Origin: Symsagittifera roscoffensis
Lineage: Eukaryota; Xenacoelomorpha; Acoela; Convolutidae
Assembly: GCF_963678635.1 (NCBI RefSeq)
Contig: NC_087063.1
Span: forward strand, 37,338,759 to 37,402,758
Length of the DNA stretch: 64,000 nucleotides
Reading direction: 5' to 3'
Below the pieces are notes generated by a model. The model saw only the letters and a list, made by a program, of their open reading frames with translations. It did not search any database and had not been told where the DNA came from. Both the position numbers and the translations under genes were made by a program. Shown in pieces: positions 55,415-64,000 of the stretch (positions are counted from its first letter, which is position 1; the number at the start of each line of letters is the position of its first letter).

Positions 55415-55590
55415 AATGCTAGTCATACAATTTTCGGATCTACTTAACAATCCCCACCCCACCCCCCCCCCCCCCTATTGTACCTACTAAAGAATCTCCC
55501 CCCTTCAAGAAAGGGGGTAGATTGTTAAGTTGATCCCTGATTGTTAAATTGTATGATTAGTAATTTTCCATACATTTGATGTATGGAATT
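55415..55590. repeat. Foldback repeat with poly-C loop, plus a small hairpin
   Basis: CTAGTCATACAATTTTCGGA, then CTACTTAACAATCC (55418-55452), pairs with GATTGTTAAGTTGATCC through AATTGTATGATTAG (55528-55560). The loop side holds a C-run (about 55450-55478) and a G-run (GGGGG, 55513). Directly after, TTCCATACAT-TTG-ATGTATGGAA (55567-55589) is a perfect 10-bp hairpin. Confidence 0.6.
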
Positions 55591-56263
55591 CTAAGATAAG
55601 CATTTTCGGTTTATGGAGGTCAACCCGGGTAGCTATAAAAAAGTTAATACTTCTAGAATATTTTCATGACACTTTTCAGTTGATTCATTTCTGAATTTAA
55701 AACAAGATCGAGTGCGGATCTAGAATTCTATTGAGAGGAGGTGAGTTTTCAGAGAATGTTTGAAGTTGCTCTATCGTTTAGGTCGGAAAAACTGATTATC
55801 CTAGAACAATATAAAAATCTTACATTTTCAAAATATTCTAAACTACAGGTATAGTTTTTTATATAGCGCAAAAGAGGATCTTAGGGAACAGTTTAAGCTA
55901 ATATATTTTCCGCAGATTTTATATCAGCTTCCAGATATGATCATCATCATCATCATCATCATTCCCGATAGCAACAAGTATATTTGATTTCCATGAACTA
56001 CAGAGTTATTGAGCGACAGTAGTATGAAAGTAAAATAATAATTGTGAAACTGAATTATGGCTGGGTCAAATTATCAGATAAATCACAATAAATTTCATGA
56101 AAATCAGGCACTAACAACAAGATCACGTTGCAAGTTAAAGAACCAGTATGAATTTACTTTTTTTAAAGAACATCAAACAAATCTATTAACGTTCTAATCC
56201 AGTAAAGATCTTAGATCTTGGCCCAGACAGGATGAAATGGACATCAGAAGTCTTCCGACTCAC

Positions 56264-56383
56264 CTTCAAGACCCCGCTGCGAGGAACAGACGGCATTTTA
56301 ACCAATCGAACAAGCGATTTTTTAGATGAAAACTTTACAAAATTTAAAAAAGTTGCATTTGCTTTCGGCATGTAAGTGAACAA
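56264..56383 (-). other. Possible exon with consensus splice donor
   Basis: The minus frame contains YMPKANATFLNFVKF and RLVKMPSVPRSGVLK, then AAG|GTGAGT, a textbook donor at 56264/56263. The upstream edge is unclear. The product is unknown. The donor is the only strong signal. Confidence 0.25.
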
Positions 56384-57180
56384 CTCGTTTCGATGGTCTT
56401 TCTGTTAGCATTTTATGCGCTGGATGTGGCTGTGACCTGGCGTTGAGCGTGATCTATGACAAGCGCATTTCAGCATAGTTGTTCGGTGGTTTTCATATGT
56501 GATATAAATTATTAATGGAGGCTGAGCAGACTACGATTGATTAGAGTTCTACTGCTCTCGACTTGTGGCTTATTTTCTCAAACAGGAGAGCTGATATAAG
56601 CATGCGACCAGATGACTCTCCGCGTGCAGAGTGGATTCTAAAGATGGCGAATTTAATTAAATTTCTATCTCCAAACACATGCCGTGTAGCTCTTGCTGCT
56701 CTTAAGTGCCTACACTTTGTTAAACGCCAATGTGCCAATAAACAAATGAAAACAATAAAAAGAGTATCATTTTTAATTATAAGCAACACACTCTTAAAAT
56801 GTTCTCAAAGACACCTCGTGTTGAATAAATAAAGAGATTAAAAACAAGGATGAACCGCCTCTCTTTGAAAAATTCCAGTCAAAGAGACAAACATTTCATT
56901 GAAAAACTCATTGACGTGTAATGTCATCCTGTTTGACTTTAGACTTTTTTCCTAACTGTTTTGCTTAATTCTTTGAAAGTACTAATTTTCTTTTAATCAC
57001 CTACTTATGATAATAAAGGCGCCCCATTATAGTGATTGCATTTTCATGCTGCTATCAAAAAGTCGATGTATATGGAAAACCTTAACATTTTTCTGCTGCT
57101 CGCAATTTTTTGCGAAAAGACTATATGAACTCGTAAGAATGGCGAGGGCGAGTATTCAGAAAGGGGACTTAAAAGAGGAG

Positions 57181-57324
57181 CTAGGGTAACTGGATGCCAG
57201 AAGTAATTTGGCTTAGCCCTTCAGTCCGCAAATGTTGGCTTGGAGCCAACAGACTCCATTGCCCTTCTTCGATTTCAGCCCAGATCATTTTGCCCTTGCC
57301 TTTCATTCTAACTTCCCCTGGGCT
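57181..57324 (-). other. Possible terminal exon
   Basis: After a TTTTTGTTTTTATTTACAAG acceptor-like tract, a 47-codon minus frame runs to a TAG at 57181. It contains SPGEVRMKGKGKM, reminiscent of the C-terminal end of class III nucleotidyl cyclase domains (GEV.VKGKGKM). What follows (IWAEIEEGQWSLLAP) does not fit that family, so I do not name it. Base composition is clearly richer in G+C than its surroundings. Confidence 0.3.
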
Positions 57325-57892
57325 CTTGTAAATAAAAACAAAAATTAGTTTGTAATTTGTTGCAAAGAAAAACACAAAAAAGAATGAAAACGCAATGTGC
57401 ATTTATTGTATTATACAACGCTGCCGTAAATTGTTATTTTCCACCCTAATCTCTGGTGTTGACGTTCAGGAAGCTTGTCAGATGATTTTTGTGAGCTGAT
57501 AAATTCACAAGAGGCGCTGCTCCGTGATTAACTGTGTACATTTCATCAGCCGAGATATTCAGCTCCAGCTGCTCATTACTTTAAGGTGTGAACACGTACA
57601 GATTTCAAGCACCGCTTGACAGTTGTAATTTTGAGAGCAAGTATTTTTAAAATCTAATCTGAAAAGTAAACTGAGAACAGCTGAAAACTGGAAAATTGTA
57701 GCAGCAAAGAGAAAAGTTATCAGGCAGGCTTCAGAAAAGAAACTTAATTATTAACAAATCAATTTAAATACGAATTGGGTAGCAATAGCAATGAAAAGGA
57801 AAATATATATATATATATATTGAGGAGACCTTTCCCAGAATTTTCAACGGCTCAAGGAAAATGTTTTCTACCATTTTCAAAGAAAACAGGAC

Positions 57893-58345
57893 TAGTCGTA
57901 TCAAGGCGAAGCCCTGAATGTTTTGACTGCCTTTTAAGTCTATGGAGCAGCAAGACCATAAAAAAGTTAAATGTAATGAAAAAAGTAAAGTTTTTTTTAA
58001 AAAACGCCACTTTAAGTACAAAGTGATAGAATTTGCTCCTATTAACAAATCAATTATAACATATAAGCTTCCTTGAATCAATTCGCAACGATTTCTAAGA
58101 CGGATTAAATCTTGCTTTCGCTTTAATAGCGCGAAACACATCGCACGTTAATTTTAAACCCCCATAACTTTATGAAAAATGATCACAGGTGAGATATCTT
58201 TCCAAATTTAAGCTCAGGACAACAATAGTTTTCGATAGATATTTAAAAAAAATGTCTAGTTAAAAATTCGAAATTTGTCTGAAGAAAAAAAACCCACCCC
58301 GGGCACAAATATTCCATTATTTTTGTTCAGAAAGTCGGAACAAAA
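57893..58345 (+). repeat. Dispersed repeat R3, copy 2
   Basis: Second copy of the repeat at 39424-39950, roughly 80% identical in shared blocks. It lacks the CCCAATTTGGCCAAATTGGC segment. Both copies end close to AA(A)GTCGGAACAA. Confidence 0.7.
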
Positions 58346-58888
58346 AGATAGATGGTACACTTTCTTGGCTCATTTTTGTTTTGTTCTTATTTGCGCCAAG
58401 TGCAGCAGATTTTCTTTTCTTTTTTGTTTTTCCGAAAAACCTAATTTGAAAAACAACCTTTGCAGCAGTTGGATATGGAGTTCAGAAAATACAAAAACTG
58501 TATCCTGATAGGGTAATTACTCAAGGCCAGTCACTTTTGTAATCAGCCACAGAAGTAATCGCAAAATAAACAAAAACGTTTCGCAATTTTTTCAATGCAC
58601 TTCATTATCCATGATTTTGAGATGAGATCTAAAATCACTGAACAGCAAAAACATCTAATAGTTTGAATAAAATACCCAGCACGAAAAGCGCACGAACCAT
58701 GTCATAGTGCTAAATTAGTCATTTGAATCGTTATTTAGCTCTTGTTTATTTTCTCTTGTCAATCATTTCGGTTCTGTCTGATGGTAGACATCATTGACCT
58801 CTGAAACATTATTTTTATGATCTGAGATACTGTTAAATTGGTTATATAAAAACGGATTTAATTCATTTATCAAAAAAGAGTTTTCAAC

Positions 58889-59762
58889 ATGGCGCAGCAA
58901 GCAGGACTGAGGGGGGACCCACATGAAGCTACATCTTTTTGGCCGACAAAAATGCAAAAGCGCTGAAGTTATGGGAATTTTGGGTGAACTGATTTCAGTG
59001 GGGAATGGGTGCAAAACCTTCGATGAAGTCGGCAAATTTTTACTTTGCTAGTACGCTGAATGCCACGCTAAAAACCGCATTGCCGGAAAAAGTTTACTTA
59101 AAACGTGAATAGAATCAGAGCAGACTCTGATTTCGAATCTGTACCTGTGCTTGGGGGAGAAAGAACAGGACGAACTTCACAAAAGCAAACCACATCGGGA
59201 CCTGGGGGCTACCTGTTATCCAGGGGCGCTCGACGCAATTGAGCGGTAGTTTAAGAAGGAACGAACCAAAAAATTACGAAATTTTCCAGTTACTGTCGAG
59301 AAAACAGCGGATCGGGGAGTCATTAGAGCAGTTTCACGCGTTCCTTAGTATCCGGCCGGCGCGTTGCTCCTTCGGCTTACTGGAAGCAAGAGTTCTACGA
59401 GACGTGTTCATCGTCAACATGACAAACCGAGAGGCTCAAAACGAGTTGTATAGGGTCACAAAACCCCGGAGGAAGTGTGTATCGAATTGCACTTTCTTAC
59501 GGGCGGGGGGATAAGTATGCAAAAACTTTACTTTGAACCGGGGGTTCAGCGACGAGCAGTAACACGGACGGAACGAGTGGAAATCATCAGGGGCGGATCC
59601 AGTAACAACCAGGGGAGAGGACGCGGCCAAATCCAGAGTCGAGGACAATACCGAGGAGAGACGAACGCGGGAGATTGTAGATGTTATAACTGCGATAAGC
59701 TCGGAATCACAATGGAGCACATGATTGAATGTGCAGCTAATAATGTCACCTGCAATTTCTAA
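58889..59762 (+). pseudogene. gypsy-3 gag
   Basis: Patches in several frames: MAQQAGLRGD, LISNLYLCLGEKEQDELHKS, QLLSRKQRIGESLEQFHAFL, RVLRDVFIVNMTNREAQNEL and a knuckle-like CYNCDKLGITMEHMIEC. Each matches gypsy-1 gag in order. At least five frame breaks. Confidence 0.75.
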
Positions 59763-59989
59763 AATAGAGTCGGGCAATTCGAGCGAACGTGTCGGGATAA
59801 GAAAAACAACAGAGGGCGATCATATGTCGGAAAGGTGCAAGGACAAGACGGCTAAGAGGTATTCGAATCGGAAGAAATGGAGAATGACGCATCGCAAAAT
59901 GAGAGCTCAGTGTGATGAGAGCTCAGTGGTAAAGATACCCTAAGAACGTACCCGGTTGAGGAATTATGACAGCTCGGGGGACTACATGG

Positions 59990-60423
59990 TGATGGCGGTA
60001 CGATCAAAGAACAACGCGGAATTGAAGGTGGGGGGCGCAAAAATTTCTAATACAATCAACGAACGTAAAACCAGCGTGTGGATCGATATTGAGTCACAAA
60101 TCTCAAAATTTACTATTTGAGAATTCCCGAAATCACTTGACACCGCAGCCATAAAACTACAAGATATAGAATCCAAGGATCAAGAGTTTCGCGACTACGG
60201 CACTAACCCTATACACTTACTGGGAACAATGAACCCGGAGCTTGTGTCCAATGGCTGGGCGACATCGGCGTCAATCAAGTTAATCGAAGGAACTCGGCCA
60301 TCTATCAAAGGACGCGATTTGATAGCTGAATTGGGGCTGCAACTAGTCAAGAAGGCGCCGGGCTTCAAAGTGTTGTCAATTCAGGATGAGAACGCGGCCC
60401 ACGACGACAGGCTGGAAAAGTGA
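59990..60423 (+). pseudogene. gypsy-3 protease region
   Basis: Aligns with gypsy-1 from VMAIKRRG to the post-protease segment: VWIDIESQIS where gypsy-1 has VWIDSGSPIS, and RPSIKGRDLIAELGLQLV near 60297. The catalytic DSG is changed to DIE, so the site itself is lost. Confidence 0.7.
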
Positions 60424-60549
60424 CAGGAGTACTTCAGTAAGCTCTTTTCTAATCTTTTAAATGGGTGGTAAAAATACGTAACTATGAGATACAAGCCGAA
60501 CTTTTTGTAAATCTAATGCCCATTTAACAAAAAGGAAGAAGGGTGCCAA

Positions 60550-61310
60550 TAACAATACAAAAAAAATGTCGACGGAGAAATTGACAAATTAATCGAACAA
60601 TGGCATATAGAAAAGTTGGAAGACTGCTTGGATAAACTTTTGGTAAATCCGATTGTGATTACGGTCAAAAAGGGCGGCTCGGTAAGACTCGCACTCGCCG
60701 AGGAACTCATAGACGCCGTCTGCCAAACGATAAGTGAAAAGAAATCGGGCGAGAAAAACTTCTCCATTGTTGATCTAACGTATGCGTACGGACAATTGCC
60801 GCTGAACCAGGAAACTAGTCTGCAGAGTAATTTCTCACTCGTCGGCTGTAAATTGACCGGCACTTAGAGACTTAAAACCGGGTCTTACGGTCTGACCACA
60901 ATCCCGGCGGAATTTCAAAGAGTGATGGACTCGATCCTAGCGGAATATCCACAGGCACACGCGTTTATCGATGATATATTAGTAGGAACTAAAGGTTTGG
61001 AAATAGAGCACATAACGACCTTGGAAATAATTCTGAGGAAATTGGATAAATAAAACATGTCATTGAAACTGACGAAACGTAACTTTGCCCAAAAAGAATG
61101 TGAATGGTTAGTACATAAAATCACGTCGACCGGAGTAACGCCACTCATCCAAAAAACGGAGCCAATCGTGGCACTGAAACGGCCCCGCACACTATCTCAT
61201 CTAAAATCACATGTGGGGTCAATTCACATTTTACATAAGTATTTACCCGAATTGGCAGAGTCATCCGCGCTAGGAAGACTACTGTTAAGCAAGAAAAATG
61301 AATTTATATA
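60550..61310 (+). pseudogene. gypsy-3 reverse transcriptase
   Basis: PIVITVKKGGSVRLALAEEL, VDLTYAYGQLPLNQETSLQS and a retained catalytic FIDDILVG (about 60963). Relative to gypsy-1, about 15-18 residues between the LALE and EEL motifs are deleted, and stops occur after LTGT and near 61050. Confidence 0.8.
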
Positions 61311-61369
61311 GACATTCGAGTGTCAGGATGCATTTGAAAACCTAAAACACCAGGTAGAGACATTGCGAA

Positions 61370-61745
61370 ACTTCGGCAGTTTGACGTGCATAAAAATATT
61401 AGGATAGTGTGCGACGCTATGGATTGGGGGCCGTATTAGAACAACTTGTTACCGAAGGCTGGGGGCTAAGTTTGTCGCATCGCACTACTTAAATGACGCT
61501 GAAAAACGGTACTCCAAGAACAAATTAGAAAACCTCGCTGTAGTCTGGGGGGCAGAATACTTTAGAAATTATGTCCTGGGAGGAAAATTCTAAGTATTTA
61601 CTGATTATATAACGCTGGTATCACTCTTAAATGGAAATGATAACAAGATGGCTAGATAGATTCATTCCGTTCAATTTCGAAGTCGAACACATGCCAGGCG
61701 CGAAAATCGGCCTTGCGTATTATCTCTCCAGAAACCCGAAAATTA
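61370..61745 (+). pseudogene. gypsy-3 RNase H
   Basis: Decayed match to gypsy-1: ASHYLNDAEKRYSKNKLENL, AVVWGAEYFRNYVLGGKF, then a stop. Later, ARWIDSF-like and EHMPGAKIGL-like pieces appear in shifted frames. Confidence 0.65.
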
Positions 61746-61898
61746 AGGCATAAATTGTGTCGTTTTACGATAGTATGTTTACGGTCGCAAAATTTTTTTC
61801 AAATTAAAGCGCCTTCTGATTCAAGAACACATTATCCAGGGGTCCGGAAACTGTACATAATAATAATAATCATAATAATAAAGTAAGTAATCGGAAAC

Positions 61899-62185
61899 TA
61901 GCGAGTAGAAATGCGATATGCAAAACTCGTAAATAAATATGGCCAATAGAAGGCGAGCTATCATGCGACAACCAGTCAACTAATCAGAGAACAGATATTT
62001 GCATATGCCGGTGGGCACGAGACAAACCACGCCGACGGTCATAGCGAGTAAAAATGCGATATGCAAAACTCGTAGGCAAATATGGCCGACAGTGGGCAAG
62101 CTATCATGCGACGACCAGTCAACTAATCAGAGATCAGATATTTGTATATGCCGACAGTCACGAGACAAACCACGCCGACGGTCAA
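61899..62185 (+). repeat. 143-bp tandem duplication inside gypsy-3
   Basis: GCGAGTAGAAATGCGATATG at 61901 recurs as GCGAGTAAAAATGCGATATG at 62044. The copies match through CAACTAATCAGAGA(A/T)CAGATAT to CACGCCGACGGTCA, about 90% identical. It lies in the RNase H-integrase spacer. An (AAT)n-like run precedes it at 61858-61882. 143 is not a multiple of three. Confidence 0.8.
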
Positions 62186-62299
62186 ACGTCGCTTTCAATA
62201 AATTAGTTGGAGCGATTTTTAATTGTAAACACAGTCAAACAGAACCTATTTATAATGATCAATCATTTATCATGGACAAATCAATTCGGAAAAGACAAA

Positions 62300-63130
62300 A
62301 ATTTTCCTAAAGTCATTCTAATATAACCAGTAGTGACGAAGACGAAGTAGAAGAGTTAGTTGGAGAAGGAAACTTAAATTCAACAACCACGGAGAAGATT
62401 AGCACAAAAAGTAACACTATGATATCGATGCCTTGAGATTTCCCAGGTGAAACATTTCCCCCAGTTGACCCATCTAAGATTGTTATGTCTATAGTCCCTC
62501 GAAATTGCAAAATAGTCTCAAAAGCCACGGCGTTATCTGATGAACCCGTACTATGCACAGTTTGTTAACGACTTCCACATAAGAAATAACTGTTTGTGGA
62601 TGAATGGCAAAATAGTCATTCCAAAGACACTACATAAGGCAATTAACAATCGACTGCATTATTATCATCGCGGCAGGAATAGCATGTTCGCGGCGGCAAA
62701 GGATATATGGTACCCATATATCCAAAGGAATATAGCTTCAATCGCGGAAAATTGTCAAGAGTGCATTCTCGCCGTTAAGAACCAAAAAAATTGTGTACTA
62801 AAGGGGACTTAGTTAAAATACGCGAGCTAATAGAGTCCAATGAGGCAACACAGCTAGGTTTTTGGGGACCCATATACTACCTGAATGACTCCAAAAAAAA
62901 ACGTGGTATCAGCGGCGGATCTGTTCTCTAGATGGGCATCGGCAATGGTCTGTAATGCAAATCGCTCGGACAAATATCTAAAATTTCTCAATTCCTACAT
63001 CAAAAATTATGGGGTGCTTAGGAAAATTCGCGTAGATTTCGTATTAACGAAGAAATTTAAATCGTTAAGTCGCCGAATAATGACCACCGAGCCACCGGTT
63101 GTGTTGAAAGAACGATCGGAAGTTTGAAAA
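62300..63130 (+). pseudogene. gypsy-3 integrase
   Basis: Zinc finger NNRLHYYHRGRNSMFAAAKD and ENCQECILAVK (62640-62780). Core pieces are LGFWGPIYYL (the first Asp appears lost), ADLFSRWASAMVCNANRSD and, before a stop near 63127, VVLKERSEV, which covers the catalytic Glu region. The segment upstream (62310-62540) is one frame with two stops through MSIVPRNCKIVSKATALSD. This shows the ancestral joining of the spacer and integrase frames. Confidence 0.75.
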
Positions 63131-63171
63131 CTTCAATACTCACATAAGCACGGGAGGAACGCCCGGAACCC

Positions 63172-64000
63172 TTGGAGAAGATGGTAGAAAGAGCCCTCGG
63201 CAAAATGCGGTTTTTACCAAACCCTACTCTAAAACTAACGCCATTTGGGGCCCATCATGACAGGGAAGCCAACACTCTACTCCGAAACTTAACGAAAAAA
63301 CCGTCTCTTAGCAATTTAAACTGGTCCAATGTAAGAAAATTCAAGTATGCTTGTTTAGATGAGCAAGACCCGGATGATTCCAAATCAAGCGGATACAAAC
63401 TGAGGAGTGAGATCCGACTCTGAAAACGGAAGAAAGGCAGCTAGAAACCACCCCTTAAAACTTACCGATGAGCAAGCGACCAGGCAGGCCGATGAGCTGA
63501 AAGCATCTTTGTTCCAAGGGCCAAGGTATGAAGCCGGCCCCTCGCGGATGCTCTTTCAGCGTACTGCGAATGGTAACGTAAACAGGTATAAACTGTTAAT
63601 TACTAAAATAGTAGCTGAAAGCCCTCTTACAGTAAAAATGAGTAATGGTAGCCTGCTTAGGAAATCCAGAGTTGCGATCATGAAGTCGGGCTACCGAAAC
63701 CACCGGGTTAAAGAAGAAGCTGGCAGCGACGAGTAGGCTTTTTGCCAAAAACAAGAGCGAAACACAAGAGCGACAACACGAATCAGAAGATTCGGAATCG
63801 GACAGCGACGGGCAACCGCTGGCGTCAAGGCGGATTATGGAAAGTTACCGTTGTCAACGCTACCAGAGGGGCATTCCCCAATCAGTATCAGGGGGAAAGG
63901 GACGGAACGGGCGGCTACCGAGTCAGTAGTCGCCAGTCATGAGGCCACAGAAGTAAACACGGCGAGCGTAACTGCGGCAAACAGCAAAGCGATGGGGCGA
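63172..64000 (+). pseudogene. gypsy-3 integrase C-terminal part and tail
   Basis: MEKMVERALGKMRFLPNPTL and FGAHHDREANTLLRNLTKKP match the gypsy-1 integrase end. The next frame carries LFQRTANGNVNRYK, then VKMSNGSLLRKSRVAIMKSG without a break. Gypsy-1 has a frame break at that point. The rest is a charged tail to the window edge. Confidence 0.7.

Larger units (their letters stand above)
54420..58888. other. Mostly noncoding stretch before gypsy-3
   Basis: No complete gene. Contents listed separately are a poly-C foldback (55415-55568), two weak exon candidates (56264-56383 and 57181-57324) and repeat R3 (57893-58345). Simple repeats are (ATC)n at 55937-55964 and (AT)n at 57803-57821. A minus-strand stretch at about 57590-57470 is open for about 45 codons (EMYTVNHGAAPLVNLSAHKN) and unassigned. 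Confidence 0.45.
58889..64000 (+). mobile_element. gypsy-3: decayed relative of gypsy-1, truncated by window end
   Basis: The plus-strand order gag, protease, RT, RNase H, integrase, tail is the same as gypsy-1 and alignable throughout, with many stops, frame changes and small deletions. It starts ATGGCGCAGCAAGCAGG, like the gypsy-1 LTR edge, but no LTR was identified upstream. Its GC content is visibly higher than the AT-rich flank before it. The 3' LTR, if any, lies past 64000. Confidence 0.85.

Noticed and set aside
57181-57324. Naming this exon a guanylate cyclase
   Set aside because: Only about 13 residues look similar, the expected TTYFL-like continuation is absent, and no upstream catalytic exons were seen.
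59580-59605. hAT-type end CAGGGGCGGATCCAG on the plus strand
   Set aside because: It lies in the Arg/Gly/Ser-coding part of gypsy-3 gag, aligned with the same residues in gypsy-1, so the match is coincidental.

Overview
The window is animal nuclear DNA from an invertebrate. It is AT-rich and almost free of intact host genes. It contains BEL/Pao and Ty3/Gypsy LTR retrotransposons (BEL/Pao is known only from metazoans), small spliced introns of 41 and about 97 nt, tRNA-derived and hairpin repeats, and no prokaryotic-style operons. I cannot name the phylum.

Layout. 1-3438: AT-rich flank with one dispersed repeat copy. 3439-24547: a head-to-tail triplication of a unit of about 7.04 kb. Each unit holds, on the minus strand, the 3' exons of a galactose-3-O-sulfotransferase-like gene (with a shared frameshift and stop), a dispersed repeat, and the 3' half of a dead BEL/Pao element. 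The third unit runs on into the rest of that BEL element (to about 27440), which has its own internal duplications. 27441-31878: noncoding DNA with a long nested hairpin and a second imperfect palindrome. 31879-38125: a young Ty3/Gypsy element (gypsy-1, minus strand) with 216-bp LTRs differing at one base, a 4-bp target duplication (CAGC) and a 1211-residue gag-protease-RT-RNase H frame. 38126-45540: repeat-littered noncoding DNA. 45611-51141: an older, broken Gypsy element (gypsy-2, minus strand; LTRs about 10% diverged) that has lost gag and protease, sits at the edge of a tRNA-like repeat and carries an in-frame 25-residue (75-bp) tandem repeat. 51142-58888: noncoding DNA with hAT-like and TIR elements and two weak host-exon candidates. 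58889-64000: a heavily decayed plus-strand relative of gypsy-1 (gypsy-3), cut by the window end.

The clearest biological result is the triplication. By eye I found seven substitutions separating the units. The middle unit matches unit 3 at the three left-hand sites and unit 1 at the three right-hand sites, which is what one unequal crossover in a two-copy array would produce. All three units share the same disabling changes in the sulfotransferase and BEL frames, so both were already broken before the array formed. A second pattern links the three Gypsy elements: each has its first gag ATG straddling the LTR end and the candidate tRNA primer-binding site.

No complete new defence, metabolic or regulatory system is visible. 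Coordinates of repeat edges and splice sites are by eye; ages and mechanisms are inference.
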